NCBI GenBank assembly: GCA_028293775.1
Contig: JAQGOD010000232.1
Coordinates: forward strand, 1 to 14,557
Source of the DNA: Gammaproteobacteria bacterium
GTDB lineage: Bacteria; Pseudomonadota; Gammaproteobacteria; Steroidobacterales; Steroidobacteraceae
Direction: 5' to 3'
Length of the DNA: 14,557 nucleotides
The stretch's first letter is position 1. Every line of letters begins with the position of its first letter. The notes below the pieces were generated by a model that saw nothing but the letters and a program-made list of their open reading frames with translations, made no database searches and was not told the DNA's origin. This document shows, in pieces, positions 1 through 7,207 of this stretch. Both the position numbers and the translations under genes were made by a program.

Positions 1-1046
1 AAGGCATCGATGCCGGGAACGTATTCGCCGAAAGCGAGTAGGCGGACCTTGTCGTAGCGGCCCGCGACCCTTCCGTCTTTGTCCAGCAGAATTGCCGAGT
101 TAAATGCATCCTCGCGCGCCTCGTCGTACATTTCTGCACCGATGAGGGTGGGTACGGTAAATCCACGGCGGATCATGGCAAGAGAATCCGGAGAAAAATC
201 CGCGTCGAAGGCCCGTGGCACGGCGATCGGAAAACTGCCCTCGCTCCACACCAGCAGTTGTGCGCCTTCCCGCTCTAGGCGCCGCGATTGCTCCTGCAAT
301 GCGGTCAATTGCCGAAGCGCCTCGTCGCGAGAGAATTCGCCGTCGATGGTATAGGCAAAGTTCGGTTGGACCAGGCCGACCTTCAAGGCGGGCGCATGCG
401 CGATGAGCGCATCGACTTGCCGCATTCGCACGCCGCCGAACAGTAACGCGGCAGCCAGCAGGGCCGCGCAAGCAAGCGCCGGATAGCGAGCGGCACGAGC
501 ATCTAAAATCAGGTCGTAGAGCGCCCCGTTGACCATCATCAGCAAAGCCGTAACTCCCAGCGGGCCGGTCAATTCGCTGATTTGGATGACCAGCGGATGC
601 CACGCTTGACTGATGTATTGGCCGCATGGAAATAGTTGCGGCACCAGAAGTTCACAGCTGACCATGGCGAGAGGTCCGAGCAGGGCCATGGGCACCCGTA
701 GCCGCGCGCGGATGGCGCAAACCGCGGCAGTAAAGAGCAAGAAAATAATGGCTCGCGTGGCGCAGAAAAGCACGAAGACGGCCGCGGCCCCCACCCACGG
801 AAAATCCGCGAAGCGGCGCATTACGTCGATCAGCCAATAAAAGCCGCCGCCGGTTTCGATGAGTCCCGCCCACCAACCCAGGAACAGCGCGCGCCGCAAG
901 TTGCCGGCGCGTTCGATCGCTATAAACATCGGCACCGCCGCGATCCAGCCTAAGACGGACAAATCAAATGGAGTAACGGCTAAAAACCACAGGCAGCCGC
1001 TTAAGGTGCACAAAGCCAATGCGCCGTAAAAATTCAAGTTTCGCAT
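1..1046 (-). CDS. lnt: Apolipoprotein N-acyltransferase, 3' end beyond window
   Basis: Lnt is an inner-membrane enzyme that transfers a fatty acyl chain from phospholipid to the N-terminal cysteine of lipoproteins, the last step before Lol sorting. The start is ATG at 1046, with AGGA four bases upstream. The 348 codons in the window show about five to six hydrophobic segments in the first 220 residues, then a nitrilase-like domain. The expected catalytic residues sit almost exactly at their E. coli positions: Glu269 in VWSEG (E. coli E267), Lys333 in [14 protein letters not shown] (E. coli K335) and Glu341 in the same motif (E. coli E343). The catalytic cysteine (E. coli C387) would lie outside the window. 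The Glu motif reads WSE rather than the commoner WPE. The gene is divergent from leuS with 63 bp between them. It lacks a stop codon only because the window ends. Confidence 0.94.
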   Translation of the reverse strand, partial: MRNLNFYGALALCTLSGCLWFLAVTPFDLSVLGWIAAVPMFIAIERAGNLRRALFLGWWAGLIETGGGFYWLIDVMRRFADFPWVGAAAVFVLFCATRAIIFLLFTAAVCAIRARLRVPMALLGPLAMVSCELLVPQLFPCGQYISQAWHPLVIQISELTGPLGVTALLMMVNGALYDLILDARAARYPALACAALLAAALLFGGVRMRQVDALIAHAPALKVGLVQPNFAYTIDGEFSRDEALRQLTALQEQSRRLEREGAQLLVWSEGSFPIAVPRAFDADFSPDSLAMIRRGFTVPTLIGAEMYDEAREDAFNSAILLDKDGRVAGRYDKVRLLAFGEYVPGIDA

Positions 1047-1109
1047 GCGATCCTAAAAGTCATTGCAGTTCGCCGCCGCCCATCATCTCGGGTATTCTGG
1101 GGCCCAATC
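1047..1109. promoter_or_regulatory. Divergent lnt/leuS intergenic region
   Basis: This 63-bp gap must hold the 5' signals of both lnt (leftward) and leuS (rightward). The lnt side has an AGGA ribosome-binding sequence. On the plus strand TATTCT at 1093-1098 is a possible -10 element, but I see no convincing -35 box and it would leave a leader of only a few bases. leuS has only a GGGG run at 1099-1102 as a weak Shine-Dalgarno. No T-box, leader-peptide attenuator or terminator is visible. Confidence 0.3.
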
Positions 1110-3701
1110 ATGCAAGAAAGATACGAACCTGCCGCTGTCGAAGCGGAGGCCCAACACTATTGGGACCATCACCATAGCTTTGAGGCCAAAGAAGACGACA
1201 CCCGAGAGAAGTATTATTGCTTGTGCATGTTCCCGTATCCAAGCGGCCGCTTGCATATGGGACACGTGCGCAATTACACCATAGGAGACGCGCTGGCGCG
1301 CTTCATGCGCATGAATGGACGCAATGTACTGCAGCCGATGGGTTGGGACGCCTTCGGATTGCCGGCCGAGAATGCGGCCATCGCCAATCATGTACCGCCG
1401 GCCAAATGGACATTCGACAACATCAGCCACATGAAGCGGCAGCTCAAGTCGCTTGGCTACGGCTTGGATTGGAGCCGCGAGCTCACGACCTGTCGTCCTG
1501 AATACTATCGATGGAACCAGTGGCTGTTTCTGCGCATGTTGGAAAAAGGCATCGCGTATCAAAAAACAGGCATCGTCAATTGGGACCCGGAAGATAAGAC
1601 CGTGCTGGCGAACGAGCAGGTCATCGATGGCCGCGGCTGGCGCACCGGCGCGATCATCGAGAAGCGGGAAATCCCGATGTATTACCTCAAGATCACGGCA
1701 TATGCCGAAGACTTGCTCGATTCGTTGCAGAGCATGCCGGATTGGCCAGAACGGGTGCGAGCCATGCAGGCCAATTGGATCGGCAAGAGCGAGGGAATTC
1801 GCGTGGGCTTTCCCCATACGATCGGCGAAGGCGGCGTGCTGCATGCCTTCACGACTCGCGCCGACACCATCATGGGCGTGACCTTTTGCGCAGTCGCTGC
1901 CGAACATCCGCTCGCCGCCCATGCCGCGAAGGGCAATGCGAAATTGCAGGCATTCATCGAGGAGTGCAAACGAGGTCCTGCGGCCGAAGCGGAGCTGGCA
2001 ACTCAAGAAAAGAAAGGCATGCCGACGGGGCTGCACGTCACGCATCCGATCAGCGGCGATCCTCTGCCGGTGTGGGTGGGAAATTACGTGCTGATGAGCT
2101 ACGGCGACGGTGCCGTGATGGGGGTGCCGGCGCACGATGAGCGGGACTTCGAATTTGCCAAGAAATACGGATTGCCGATCAAGCAAGTCATCGATGTCGA
2201 AGGACGCGCGTACTCGTTGGCGGCTTGGCAGCCTTGGTACTCGGAGCATGGGCGCAGCGTGAATTCCGGGCGCTATGATGGATTGGAATACGATGCCGCG
2301 GTCAACGCGGTTGCCGCGGACCTGAGCAGAAATGGGTTGGGCGAAAGGCGAACCACCTGGCGATTGCGGGATTGGGGCATATCGCGTCAGCGGTACTGGG
2401 GTTGCCCGATTCCCATCACCCATTGCAAGGTCTGCGGTGCGGTGCCGGTACCCGATGAGCAGCTGCCCGTGGTTCTGCCGACCGGCTTGGTCCCCGACGG
2501 CAGCGGCAATCCGCTTTTGAAAGATCCGGATTTCCTGAACGTCAAGTGCCCCAAGTGCGGTGGCGACGCGCGCCGCGAGACCGACACGATGGATACCTTC
2601 GTGGACTCGTCATGGTATTTCCTGAGATTTGCGTGCGCCGACAATGACCAGGCCATGCTTGATTATCGAGTTCAATATTGGCTCCCCGTCGATCAGTACA
2701 TCGGCGGTATCGAGCACGCCATTCTGCATTTGTTGTATGCGCGCTTCTGGACTCGATTCATGCACGACATGGGCGCCGTGCCGTTCAAGGAACCGTTCGC
2801 CCGCCTGTTCACGCAGGGCATGGTGCTGAACGAAGTGTTCTTTCGCAAGCCTGAGTCCGGCCGGCTGCAATACTTCAATCCAACTGATGTCACGATCAGC
2901 ACCGATAAGGCGACGCAACGCCGCGTCGCCGTGCTGCGCGAAGACGGAAAAGAAGTGGAGTCGGGCGGTGTCGTGACCATGTCCAAGTCAAAGAACAACG
3001 GCGTGGATCCGCAATCATTGGTGGACGAGTTCGGCGCAGATACCGCGCGCCTATTCATGATGTTTGCCGCGCCTCCGGAACAAACCCTCGAGTGGTCCGA
3101 TGAAGGGGTGCAAGGCTCCTATCGTTTTATCAAGCGCCTGTGGAAAGCCGTGTACGAACACGTCTCGCAGGGCCCGCCGGCGCCGCTCGACAAGTCGGCG
3201 TTGACCGAGCCGCAGCGGGCTATTCGCAAGCAAGCACATCAGACATTGGCGAAGGTCACCGATGATATCGGTCGACGCCGAACGTTCAATACAGCGATTG
3301 CCGCCGTCATGGAGCTGCTGAATGCGCTGGCAAAGTTCCCGCACGCTTCGGCGCAGGACCGCGCGGTTTCGCAGGAGGCATTGGAAATTGCGGTGCTGGC
3401 GCTGTCGCCAATCATCCCGCACGTGACGCATGCGTTGTGGCAGTCCCTGGGACATCGGACGGCGCTCATCGAGGAGCCCTGGCTCAAGGTCGATACCGAG
3501 GCGTTGCAGTCATCCAGTGTGCAGATGGTCGTGCAGGTAAATGGCAAGCTACGCGGCCATATTTCCGTCGCTGTAGACGCCGGCGAAGCCGCGATCCGCG
3601 ACACCGCGCTTTGCGATGCCAATGTTCGTAAGTTTATCGGCCCCTCGGCGGTGCGCAAAGTCATCATCGTACCCGGCAAGCTCGTGAACATCGTGGTGTA
3701 A
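1110..3701 (+). CDS. leuS: Leucyl-tRNA synthetase
   Basis: LeuS is the cytoplasmic class I synthetase that charges tRNA-Leu, and it edits mischarged products. The 863-residue length is typical of bacteria. The N-terminus [13 protein letters not shown] matches the family start. The HIGH signature is HMGH at residues 49-52, within [16 protein letters not shown]. The CP1 editing domain is recognisable by the TTRADT threonine-rich motif and by [13 protein letters not shown], which carries the conserved editing aspartate. A zinc-ribbon follows, with CKVC near residue 440 and CPKC further on, as in Cys-containing LeuRS types. The signature [14 protein letters not shown] comes next. The KMSKS loop reads TMSKSKNN at residues 623-630, so the first lysine is threonine but the essential later lysine is kept. 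The C-terminal anticodon-binding region ends in [10 protein letters not shown] and a small terminal domain. The stop TAA is six bases before the lptE start, suggesting co-transcription. Confidence 0.98.
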   Translation: MQERYEPAAVEAEAQHYWDHHHSFEAKEDDTREKYYCLCMFPYPSGRLHMGHVRNYTIGDALARFMRMNGRNVLQPMGWDAFGLPAENAAIANHVPPAKWTFDNISHMKRQLKSLGYGLDWSRELTTCRPEYYRWNQWLFLRMLEKGIAYQKTGIVNWDPEDKTVLANEQVIDGRGWRTGAIIEKREIPMYYLKITAYAEDLLDSLQSMPDWPERVRAMQANWIGKSEGIRVGFPHTIGEGGVLHAFTTRADTIMGVTFCAVAAEHPLAAHAAKGNAKLQAFIEECKRGPAAEAELATQEKKGMPTGLHVTHPISGDPLPVWVGNYVLMSYGDGAVMGVPAHDERDFEFAKKYGLPIKQVIDVEGRAYSLAAWQPWYSEHGRSVNSGRYDGLEYDAAVNAVAADLSRNGLGERRTTWRLRDWGISRQRYWGCPIPITHCKVCGAVPVPDEQLPVVLPTGLVPDGSGNPLLKDPDFLNVKCPKCGGDARRETDTMDTFVDSSWYFLRFACADNDQAMLDYRVQYWLPVDQYIGGIEHAILHLLYARFWTRFMHDMGAVPFKEPFARLFTQGMVLNEVFFRKPESGRLQYFNPTDVTISTDKATQRRVAVLREDGKEVESGGVVTMSKSKNNGVDPQSLVDEFGADTARLFMMFAAPPEQTLEWSDEGVQGSYRFIKRLWKAVYEHVSQGPPAPLDKSALTEPQRAIRKQAHQTLAKVTDDIGRRRTFNTAIAAVMELLNALAKFPHASAQDRAVSQEALEIAVLALSPIIPHVTHALWQSLGHRTALIEEPWLKVDTEALQSSSVQMVVQVNGKLRGHISVAVDAGEAAIRDTALCDANVRKFIGPSAVRKVIIVPGKLVNIVV

Positions 3702-3707
3702 TGCCCT

Positions 3708-4193
3708 GTGGCCACCGCCCAGTACTCGATCCTCTTTAGCGTCTGTGCACTGACGGCGTGCGGGTTCCGACTTGCCGGCAGCGAGCCGTTGCCGGCGGTC
3801 ATGGCACGTCCCTTCTTGTCCCTCAAAGACCCGTATACCGACTTCGCGCGCGAATTCGAGCACCAGCTCAAAAGCTCGGGTGCTACCTTGCAGCTGAATT
3901 CCGCCGCCGCCACCGCGACCGTCGAAGTCACCAAGGACCTGGTGCAGCAACGCACGCTCGCGGTATCGGCCAAAAATATTCCGACCGAATATGAACTCAC
4001 CTACACCGTCACTTTCGGTGTGCACGGCGGCGGTAAGGAATTGCTCGCGCCGCAGACCATCAGCCTATCGAAAGATTTCAGCTACGATGAAACGCTGCAG
4101 CTTGCCAAGGAACACGAGGCGGATATCTTGCGCCAGCAAATGGCGCGTGATCTGGTGTCGATCGCATTGCGCCGGCTGACGAGTTTGAAATAG
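3708..4193 (+). CDS. lptE: LPS-assembly lipoprotein LptE
   Basis: LptE is the outer-membrane lipoprotein that plugs the LptD barrel and helps place LPS on the cell surface. The protein has 161 residues, somewhat shorter than E. coli LptE. It has a short hydrophobic signal ending in the lipobox LTAC followed by GF, so Cys18 is the predicted lipidated residue. The next stretch, GFRLAGSEPLP, resembles the CGFxLRG start of mature LptE. The C-terminal part (SYDETLQLAKEHEADILRQQ) matches the family's usual end. The start must be GTG at 3708: the frame is closed upstream by the leuS stop TAA at 3699-3701, and the ATG at 3701 is out of frame and soon meets a stop. No good Shine-Dalgarno is visible, so translation is probably coupled to leuS. 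The signal peptide has no Lys or Arg before its hydrophobic core, which is unusual. Its position directly after leuS supports the call. Confidence 0.9.
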   Translation: MATAQYSILFSVCALTACGFRLAGSEPLPAVMARPFLSLKDPYTDFAREFEHQLKSSGATLQLNSAAATATVEVTKDLVQQRTLAVSAKNIPTEYELTYTVTFGVHGGGKELLAPQTISLSKDFSYDETLQLAKEHEADILRQQMARDLVSIALRRLTSLK

Positions 4194-4209
4194 CGGCGCG
4201 CCCATCGCC

Positions 4210-4689
4210 GTGTTACTGGTCAACGCCATTGATCGGCTTTCCCTGCAAGTATTGCTGGATCGCTACCATTTGGCCTTACAGCTGGTGGCGCCCAATGAAA
4301 TCATCCCCGGTTCCTATTGGGGTGAGCGCGAGGCAGGATTGATAGGAGCCAAGATATTTGCGCGGCTGGACACCCCGGTACATTCGGTGCTTCACGAGGG
4401 GGCTCATTTCATCTGTATGACCCCGGAGCGGCGCGCGGGGCTGGATACCGATGCGGGCGGCGATGATGCGGAAGAAAATGGCGTTTGTTACCTGCAAATC
4501 ATATTGGCCCAATCGCTGCCCCAGGTTGGGGAAGCGCGCATGTGCCGCGATATGGATGAGTGGGGTTATACATTCAGGCTGGGCAGCGCTGCGCAATGGT
4601 TTTCTGAAGATGCCGCGGATGCCCGCGACTGGCTGATGCGCCACGGCCTGCTCGATTCGAGTAGCCGCCCCACGTATGTCTGCCGATAG
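4210..4689 (+). CDS. Uncharacterised HExxH-motif protein (putative metallohydrolase)
   Basis: I cannot assign a named function. The 159-residue product has no signal peptide or membrane segment and should be cytoplasmic. It contains HEGAH at residues 62-66, in the hydrophobic context SVLHEGAHFICM, which fits the zinc-binding HExxH helix of zincin metallopeptidases. An acidic pair, Glu88-Glu89 in DDAEENGVCYLQ, lies about 22 residues later and could provide the third (gluzincin-type) ligand. Other strong blocks are DTPVHS just before the motif and DMDEWGYTFRLGSAAQWF near the C-terminus. The start is GTG at 4210, 16 bases after the lptE stop, with no clear Shine-Dalgarno. The end overlaps the next gene by 14 bases, so the gene looks like part of the leuS-lptE transcription unit. 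It occupies the place where holA is often found. Metal binding and hydrolase activity are inferred from the motif only. Confidence 0.75.
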   Translation: MLLVNAIDRLSLQVLLDRYHLALQLVAPNEIIPGSYWGEREAGLIGAKIFARLDTPVHSVLHEGAHFICMTPERRAGLDTDAGGDDAEENGVCYLQIILAQSLPQVGEARMCRDMDEWGYTFRLGSAAQWFSEDAADARDWLMRHGLLDSSSRPTYVCR

Positions 4690-5563
4690 CGCGTATCGCA
4701 TGACGCGCCGCACCGCGCGGGCTGTAGTTTCGGCACTCAGGGAAGGACGCGCGCGGCTTGGATTTTTTGCAGCGAATGTCCCTGCTTCGTTTGGGTCTTT
4801 CGAACGGCACGCCGATATTGCGTACGGTGCCGATCCGCAACAGCAGCTGGATGTGTATGTGCCGGAAAAGCCCGCCGGCGCACCGCGTCCCGTCGTGGTT
4901 TTTTGGCACGGTGGGCGCTGGAGCTTCGGCGACAAAGCCGAGTATCGCTTTGTCGGTGCGGCCCTCGCGGAGTCAGGATATCTCGCCGTGGTAGCGAACT
5001 ATCGTCACTATCCGCAAGTGAAAATGCAGGGATTCATGAGCGATGCCGCGCGCGCGGCGCTGTGGGCTGTTGCGCATGCCGTTGAGTATGGCGCCGACGC
5101 TCAGCGCTTGTATCTGATGGGTCATTCGGCTGGGGCGCATATGGCTGTGCTGCTGGCGCTCAATGGCACTTATTTCGCGGCGGCCGGCCTGCCGCCCCCG
5201 CGCATCGCCGGGGTTGCCGCCCTGTCGGGACCGTATAATTTTTTGCCGCTGCGCGAGCACGACGTTCAAGACATGTTCGGACCGCCGCAGATCTATGCGC
5301 AATCGCAGCCCGTCAACTTCGTGCGCGCGGATGCCCCGCCAATGCTGCTGGTCCACGGGCTGGACGACGCCACGGTATGGCCGGAAAATTCCCGCAACCT
5401 CGCCGCCGCATTGAGCGCTCTCGGGGCCCCCGTGAGCCTAAAGCTCTATCCGCACGTCTCGCATGGCGATACCGTCGCGGCGTTGACGCCTTTGCGGCGC
5501 GGCCGAGCCCGTACGCTCGCTGACGTCAGGGCATTTATCGACGAAAGTGAGCTGGGCGCCTAG
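4676..5563 (+). CDS. Alpha/beta-hydrolase fold esterase
   Basis: This 295-residue protein belongs to the alpha/beta-hydrolase superfamily, of the HSL/BD-FAE esterase type. It shows an oxyanion-hole HGG at 78-80 (VVFWHGGRWSFGDK), the nucleophile elbow GHSAG with Ser151, an acid in HGLDDATVW (Asp230 or Asp231) and a catalytic His263 in PHVSHGDTV. The complete triad suggests an active serine hydrolase on small esters; the substrate cannot be told from sequence. No lipobox or convincing signal peptide is present, so it is probably cytoplasmic. The ATG at 4676 overlaps the preceding gene by 14 bases; an in-frame ATG at 4700 would shorten it by eight residues and is also plausible. It is the last plus-strand gene of the run starting at leuS, and it converges on the saccharopine dehydrogenase gene with 2 bp between the stops. 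Confidence 0.9.
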   Translation: MSADSAYRMTRRTARAVVSALREGRARLGFFAANVPASFGSFERHADIAYGADPQQQLDVYVPEKPAGAPRPVVVFWHGGRWSFGDKAEYRFVGAALAESGYLAVVANYRHYPQVKMQGFMSDAARAALWAVAHAVEYGADAQRLYLMGHSAGAHMAVLLALNGTYFAAAGLPPPRIAGVAALSGPYNFLPLREHDVQDMFGPPQIYAQSQPVNFVRADAPPMLLVHGLDDATVWPENSRNLAAALSALGAPVSLKLYPHVSHGDTVAALTPLRRGRARTLADVRAFIDESELGA

Positions 5564-5565
5564 GG

Positions 5566-6666
5566 CTAGGCCCCGACAGGGGCCGGCGCCGTCATCGCGT
5601 AGACCCGGCCAAAGCGATTTGCAAGAAACGCCTTGAGCTTGATTTCTTCCTGGCGGATCAGTCCCGCCTGAGGCAGTTCGCCCGCGCTCAGCATGTCGAG
5701 CACCGCGCAAATACCCCCCGCAGTCGTGATCTGAATGGCGCTGCGAACCCTTCCGCCGATGGGTGCCGAGTAGATTTTATTGGCGTAGGTCTCTTGCATC
5801 AGCTGCCCACCCCGCATGCCGCTCACGGTGACGAATACAATCACTACATCTTGCAGGGTGATGGGCACGGCATTCTCGAGAATATCTTTGAGCAGTTCGC
5901 GCCGGTCCCGCAGCCGCAGATCGTTCAACAGCGCCTTCATGATGGCCGCATGACCTGGATAGCGAATGGTGCGGTAGTTGAGGTTGCGAACCTTACCGGC
6001 CAGGGTCTCGCACAAGGTGCCGAGCCCGCCCGAGGTATTGAACGCCTCATACAAAATGCCATCGAGCGAGAACTCTTCGAGTTCTTCCAGCGGCTGGGTT
6101 TCTTTCACGTGACCATTCACGATGGCTTCGCACGGTTCGCAATATTCGTTGATGACGCCGTCCGTGCTCCAGGTCAGATTGTAGTTGAGGGCGTTGGAGG
6201 GAAATTTCGGCAACGCGCCGACCCGCATGCGAACATCATTGAGTTCGTCGAAATGGGAAGCGAGGTCACTGGCGACGATGGTGATGAAACCGGGCGCCAA
6301 CCCGCATTGGGGAACGAATGCCGTGCGTGCGCCCGCGGCCAGTTGCTTGACCGCTCGGGTGCTGGCCACATCCTCTGTCAAATCCAGGTAGTGAGCGCCG
6401 GCGCTCTTGGCCGCCTCGGCGATCAGCCGCGTCGCGTAATAGGGTGCGGCGGACAGCACCGCAAATTTGCCGTTCAGTACCTTACCTAATTCATCGCCCT
6501 GGGTAATGTCGGCCGCGACCTTGGTGATGGCGGCGGAGGTTTCGAGCCGGTCGAGCTGGGATGCCGAACGATCGATCACGGTTACCGCGTAATCACCGCA
6601 GCCGCCCAGAAACTCGGCGATCATTGAACCAATTTTGCCCGCGCCTACGACCACAACATCTTTCAT
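5566..6666 (-). CDS. Saccharopine dehydrogenase family protein
   Basis: This 366-residue NAD(P)-dependent oxidoreductase belongs to the saccharopine dehydrogenase (LYS9-like) family. Enzymes of this family interconvert saccharopine with amino acid plus keto or semialdehyde products. The N-terminus MKDVVVVGAGKIG holds the Rossmann GxGxxG (Gly8, Gly10, Gly13). The segments AHYLDLTED, QCGLAPGF and the later TSGGLGTLCETL are typical of the dehydrogenase C-terminal domain. An ATG at 6711 would add 15 residues, but ATG 6666 has a strong GGGAGA ribosome-binding site five bases upstream and begins exactly at the Rossmann strand, so I prefer it. The gene is divergent from an Lrp/AsnC regulator, which often governs amino-acid genes, and an amino-acid permease lies about 2 kb away. 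Lysine catabolism is a reasonable guess. Carboxynorspermidine dehydrogenase is in the same fold family and cannot be excluded. Confidence 0.85.
   Translation of the reverse strand: MKDVVVVGAGKIGSMIAEFLGGCGDYAVTVIDRSASQLDRLETSAAITKVAADITQGDELGKVLNGKFAVLSAAPYYATRLIAEAAKSAGAHYLDLTEDVASTRAVKQLAAGARTAFVPQCGLAPGFITIVASDLASHFDELNDVRMRVGALPKFPSNALNYNLTWSTDGVINEYCEPCEAIVNGHVKETQPLEELEEFSLDGILYEAFNTSGGLGTLCETLAGKVRNLNYRTIRYPGHAAIMKALLNDLRLRDRRELLKDILENAVPITLQDVVIVFVTVSGMRGGQLMQETYANKIYSAPIGGRVRSAIQITTAGGICAVLDMLSAGELPQAGLIRQEEIKLKAFLANRFGRVYAMTAPAPVGA
5569..5584. terminator. GC hairpin at convergent gene junction
   Basis: GGCCCC-GACA-GGGGCC is a perfect 6-bp stem with a 4-base loop. It sits just past the esterase stop and within the last codons of the convergent dehydrogenase gene. 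There is no T-run on either side, so it is not a classical intrinsic terminator. It could act as a bidirectional 3'-end barrier or mRNA-protecting hairpin. Confidence 0.35.
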
Positions 6667-6781
6667 TTTCGTCTCCCAGTAACCAGCCATTTTTATGCGG
6701 GCGCACTGCAAAGGGTAGGGTCGTTTCGACGTTTCTCAGGTATATTTACGCCATAATGCAGGGCTTAATAGGCGAAATGAC
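6667..6781. promoter_or_regulatory. Divergent promoter region, dehydrogenase / Lrp regulator
   Basis: This 115-bp region is AT-richer than its surroundings and separates two divergent genes, the usual layout for an Lrp-type regulator and its target. On the plus strand CATAAT at 6752-6757 is a five-of-six match to a -10 box, and TATATT at 6741-6746 is another candidate; neither has a convincing -35. The interrupted palindrome GTCG-TTT-CGAC at 6720-6730 could be a regulator site. AGG at 6770-6772 is a modest Shine-Dalgarno for the regulator gene. Confidence 0.45.
6672..6677 (-). promoter_or_regulatory. Ribosome-binding site fixing dehydrogenase start
   Basis: On the minus strand GGGAGA lies five bases (CGAAA) before ATG 6666. 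This favours the shorter 366-residue product over the longer frame starting at 6711. Confidence 0.7.
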
Positions 6782-7207
6782 ATGGACCCCATCGACGAGA
6801 AGCTAATTTCGGCTTTGAAGGAGAATGGCCGCGCGTCCACGGCCAAGCTCGCAAGATTGGTTGGCCGCTCGCGTACCAGCGTTCAAAGCCGGATCGAACG
6901 GTTGGAAAAGCAGGGAATCATTACCGGTTACGGCGTTCGCTTGGCGCCCGAACATGGTCTTGGCGCGGTTCGCGCCCATGTGATGATTAAAGTGGGCCCC
7001 AAAGAGGCTCGATCCGTGACCGCCGCACTGCGCGAAATATCGCCGGTGCGGGTGCTGCATTCGGTCAGCGGTGATGTGGACTTGATCGCGGTGGCGGTCA
7101 CGGCATCGGTCGCCGAGATGGATCAAGTCATCGACCGCATAGGCGCGCTGGACGGGGTGGAACGCACCACCTCATCCATCATCCTGTCGACGAAGTTCGA
7201 CCGATGA
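6782..7207 (+). CDS. Lrp/AsnC family transcriptional regulator
   Basis: The 141-residue protein has the full two-domain layout of feast/famine regulators. An N-terminal winged helix-turn-helix (about residues 1-50) starts with MDPIDEKLISALKENGRAS, and the recognition region is SRTSVQSRIERLEKQGII. A C-terminal RAM ligand-binding domain (about residues 65-138) contains HSVSGDVDLIAV, with the GxxD turn typical of the effector site. Such proteins form DNA-wrapping oligomers and usually respond to amino acids. It is divergent from the saccharopine dehydrogenase gene, which is therefore the first candidate target. Its stop overlaps the start of the downstream glycosyltransferase by four bases (ATGA), implying translational coupling. 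The ligand is not predictable; lysine or a related amino acid is suggested only by context. Confidence 0.93.
   Translation: MDPIDEKLISALKENGRASTAKLARLVGRSRTSVQSRIERLEKQGIITGYGVRLAPEHGLGAVRAHVMIKVGPKEARSVTAALREISPVRVLHSVSGDVDLIAVAVTASVAEMDQVIDRIGALDGVERTTSSIILSTKFDR

Noticed and set aside
100..627. 175-codon minus-strand frame at the window start
   Set aside because: The adjacent minus-strand frame encodes Lnt with catalytic residues at the expected spacing; this one is Arg-rich shadow sequence.
1083..2423. 446-codon open frame on the minus strand opposite leuS
   Set aside because: It is fully antisense to a clear leuS, lacks recognisable motifs and has a composition expected from the complement of GC-rich coding sequence.
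3239..4000. 253-codon minus-strand frame across the leuS/lptE junction
   Set aside because: It overlaps two well-supported genes and has no domain features; it is a shadow frame.
4210..5563. Toxin-antitoxin or defence-system reading of the HExxH gene and esterase
   Set aside because: The genes sit in a housekeeping operon, show no toxin, nuclease or ATPase domains, and have no mobile-element flanks.
5794..6489. 231-codon plus-strand frame inside the saccharopine dehydrogenase gene
   Set aside because: It is antisense to a gene with an intact Rossmann motif, a strong ribosome-binding site and full length.
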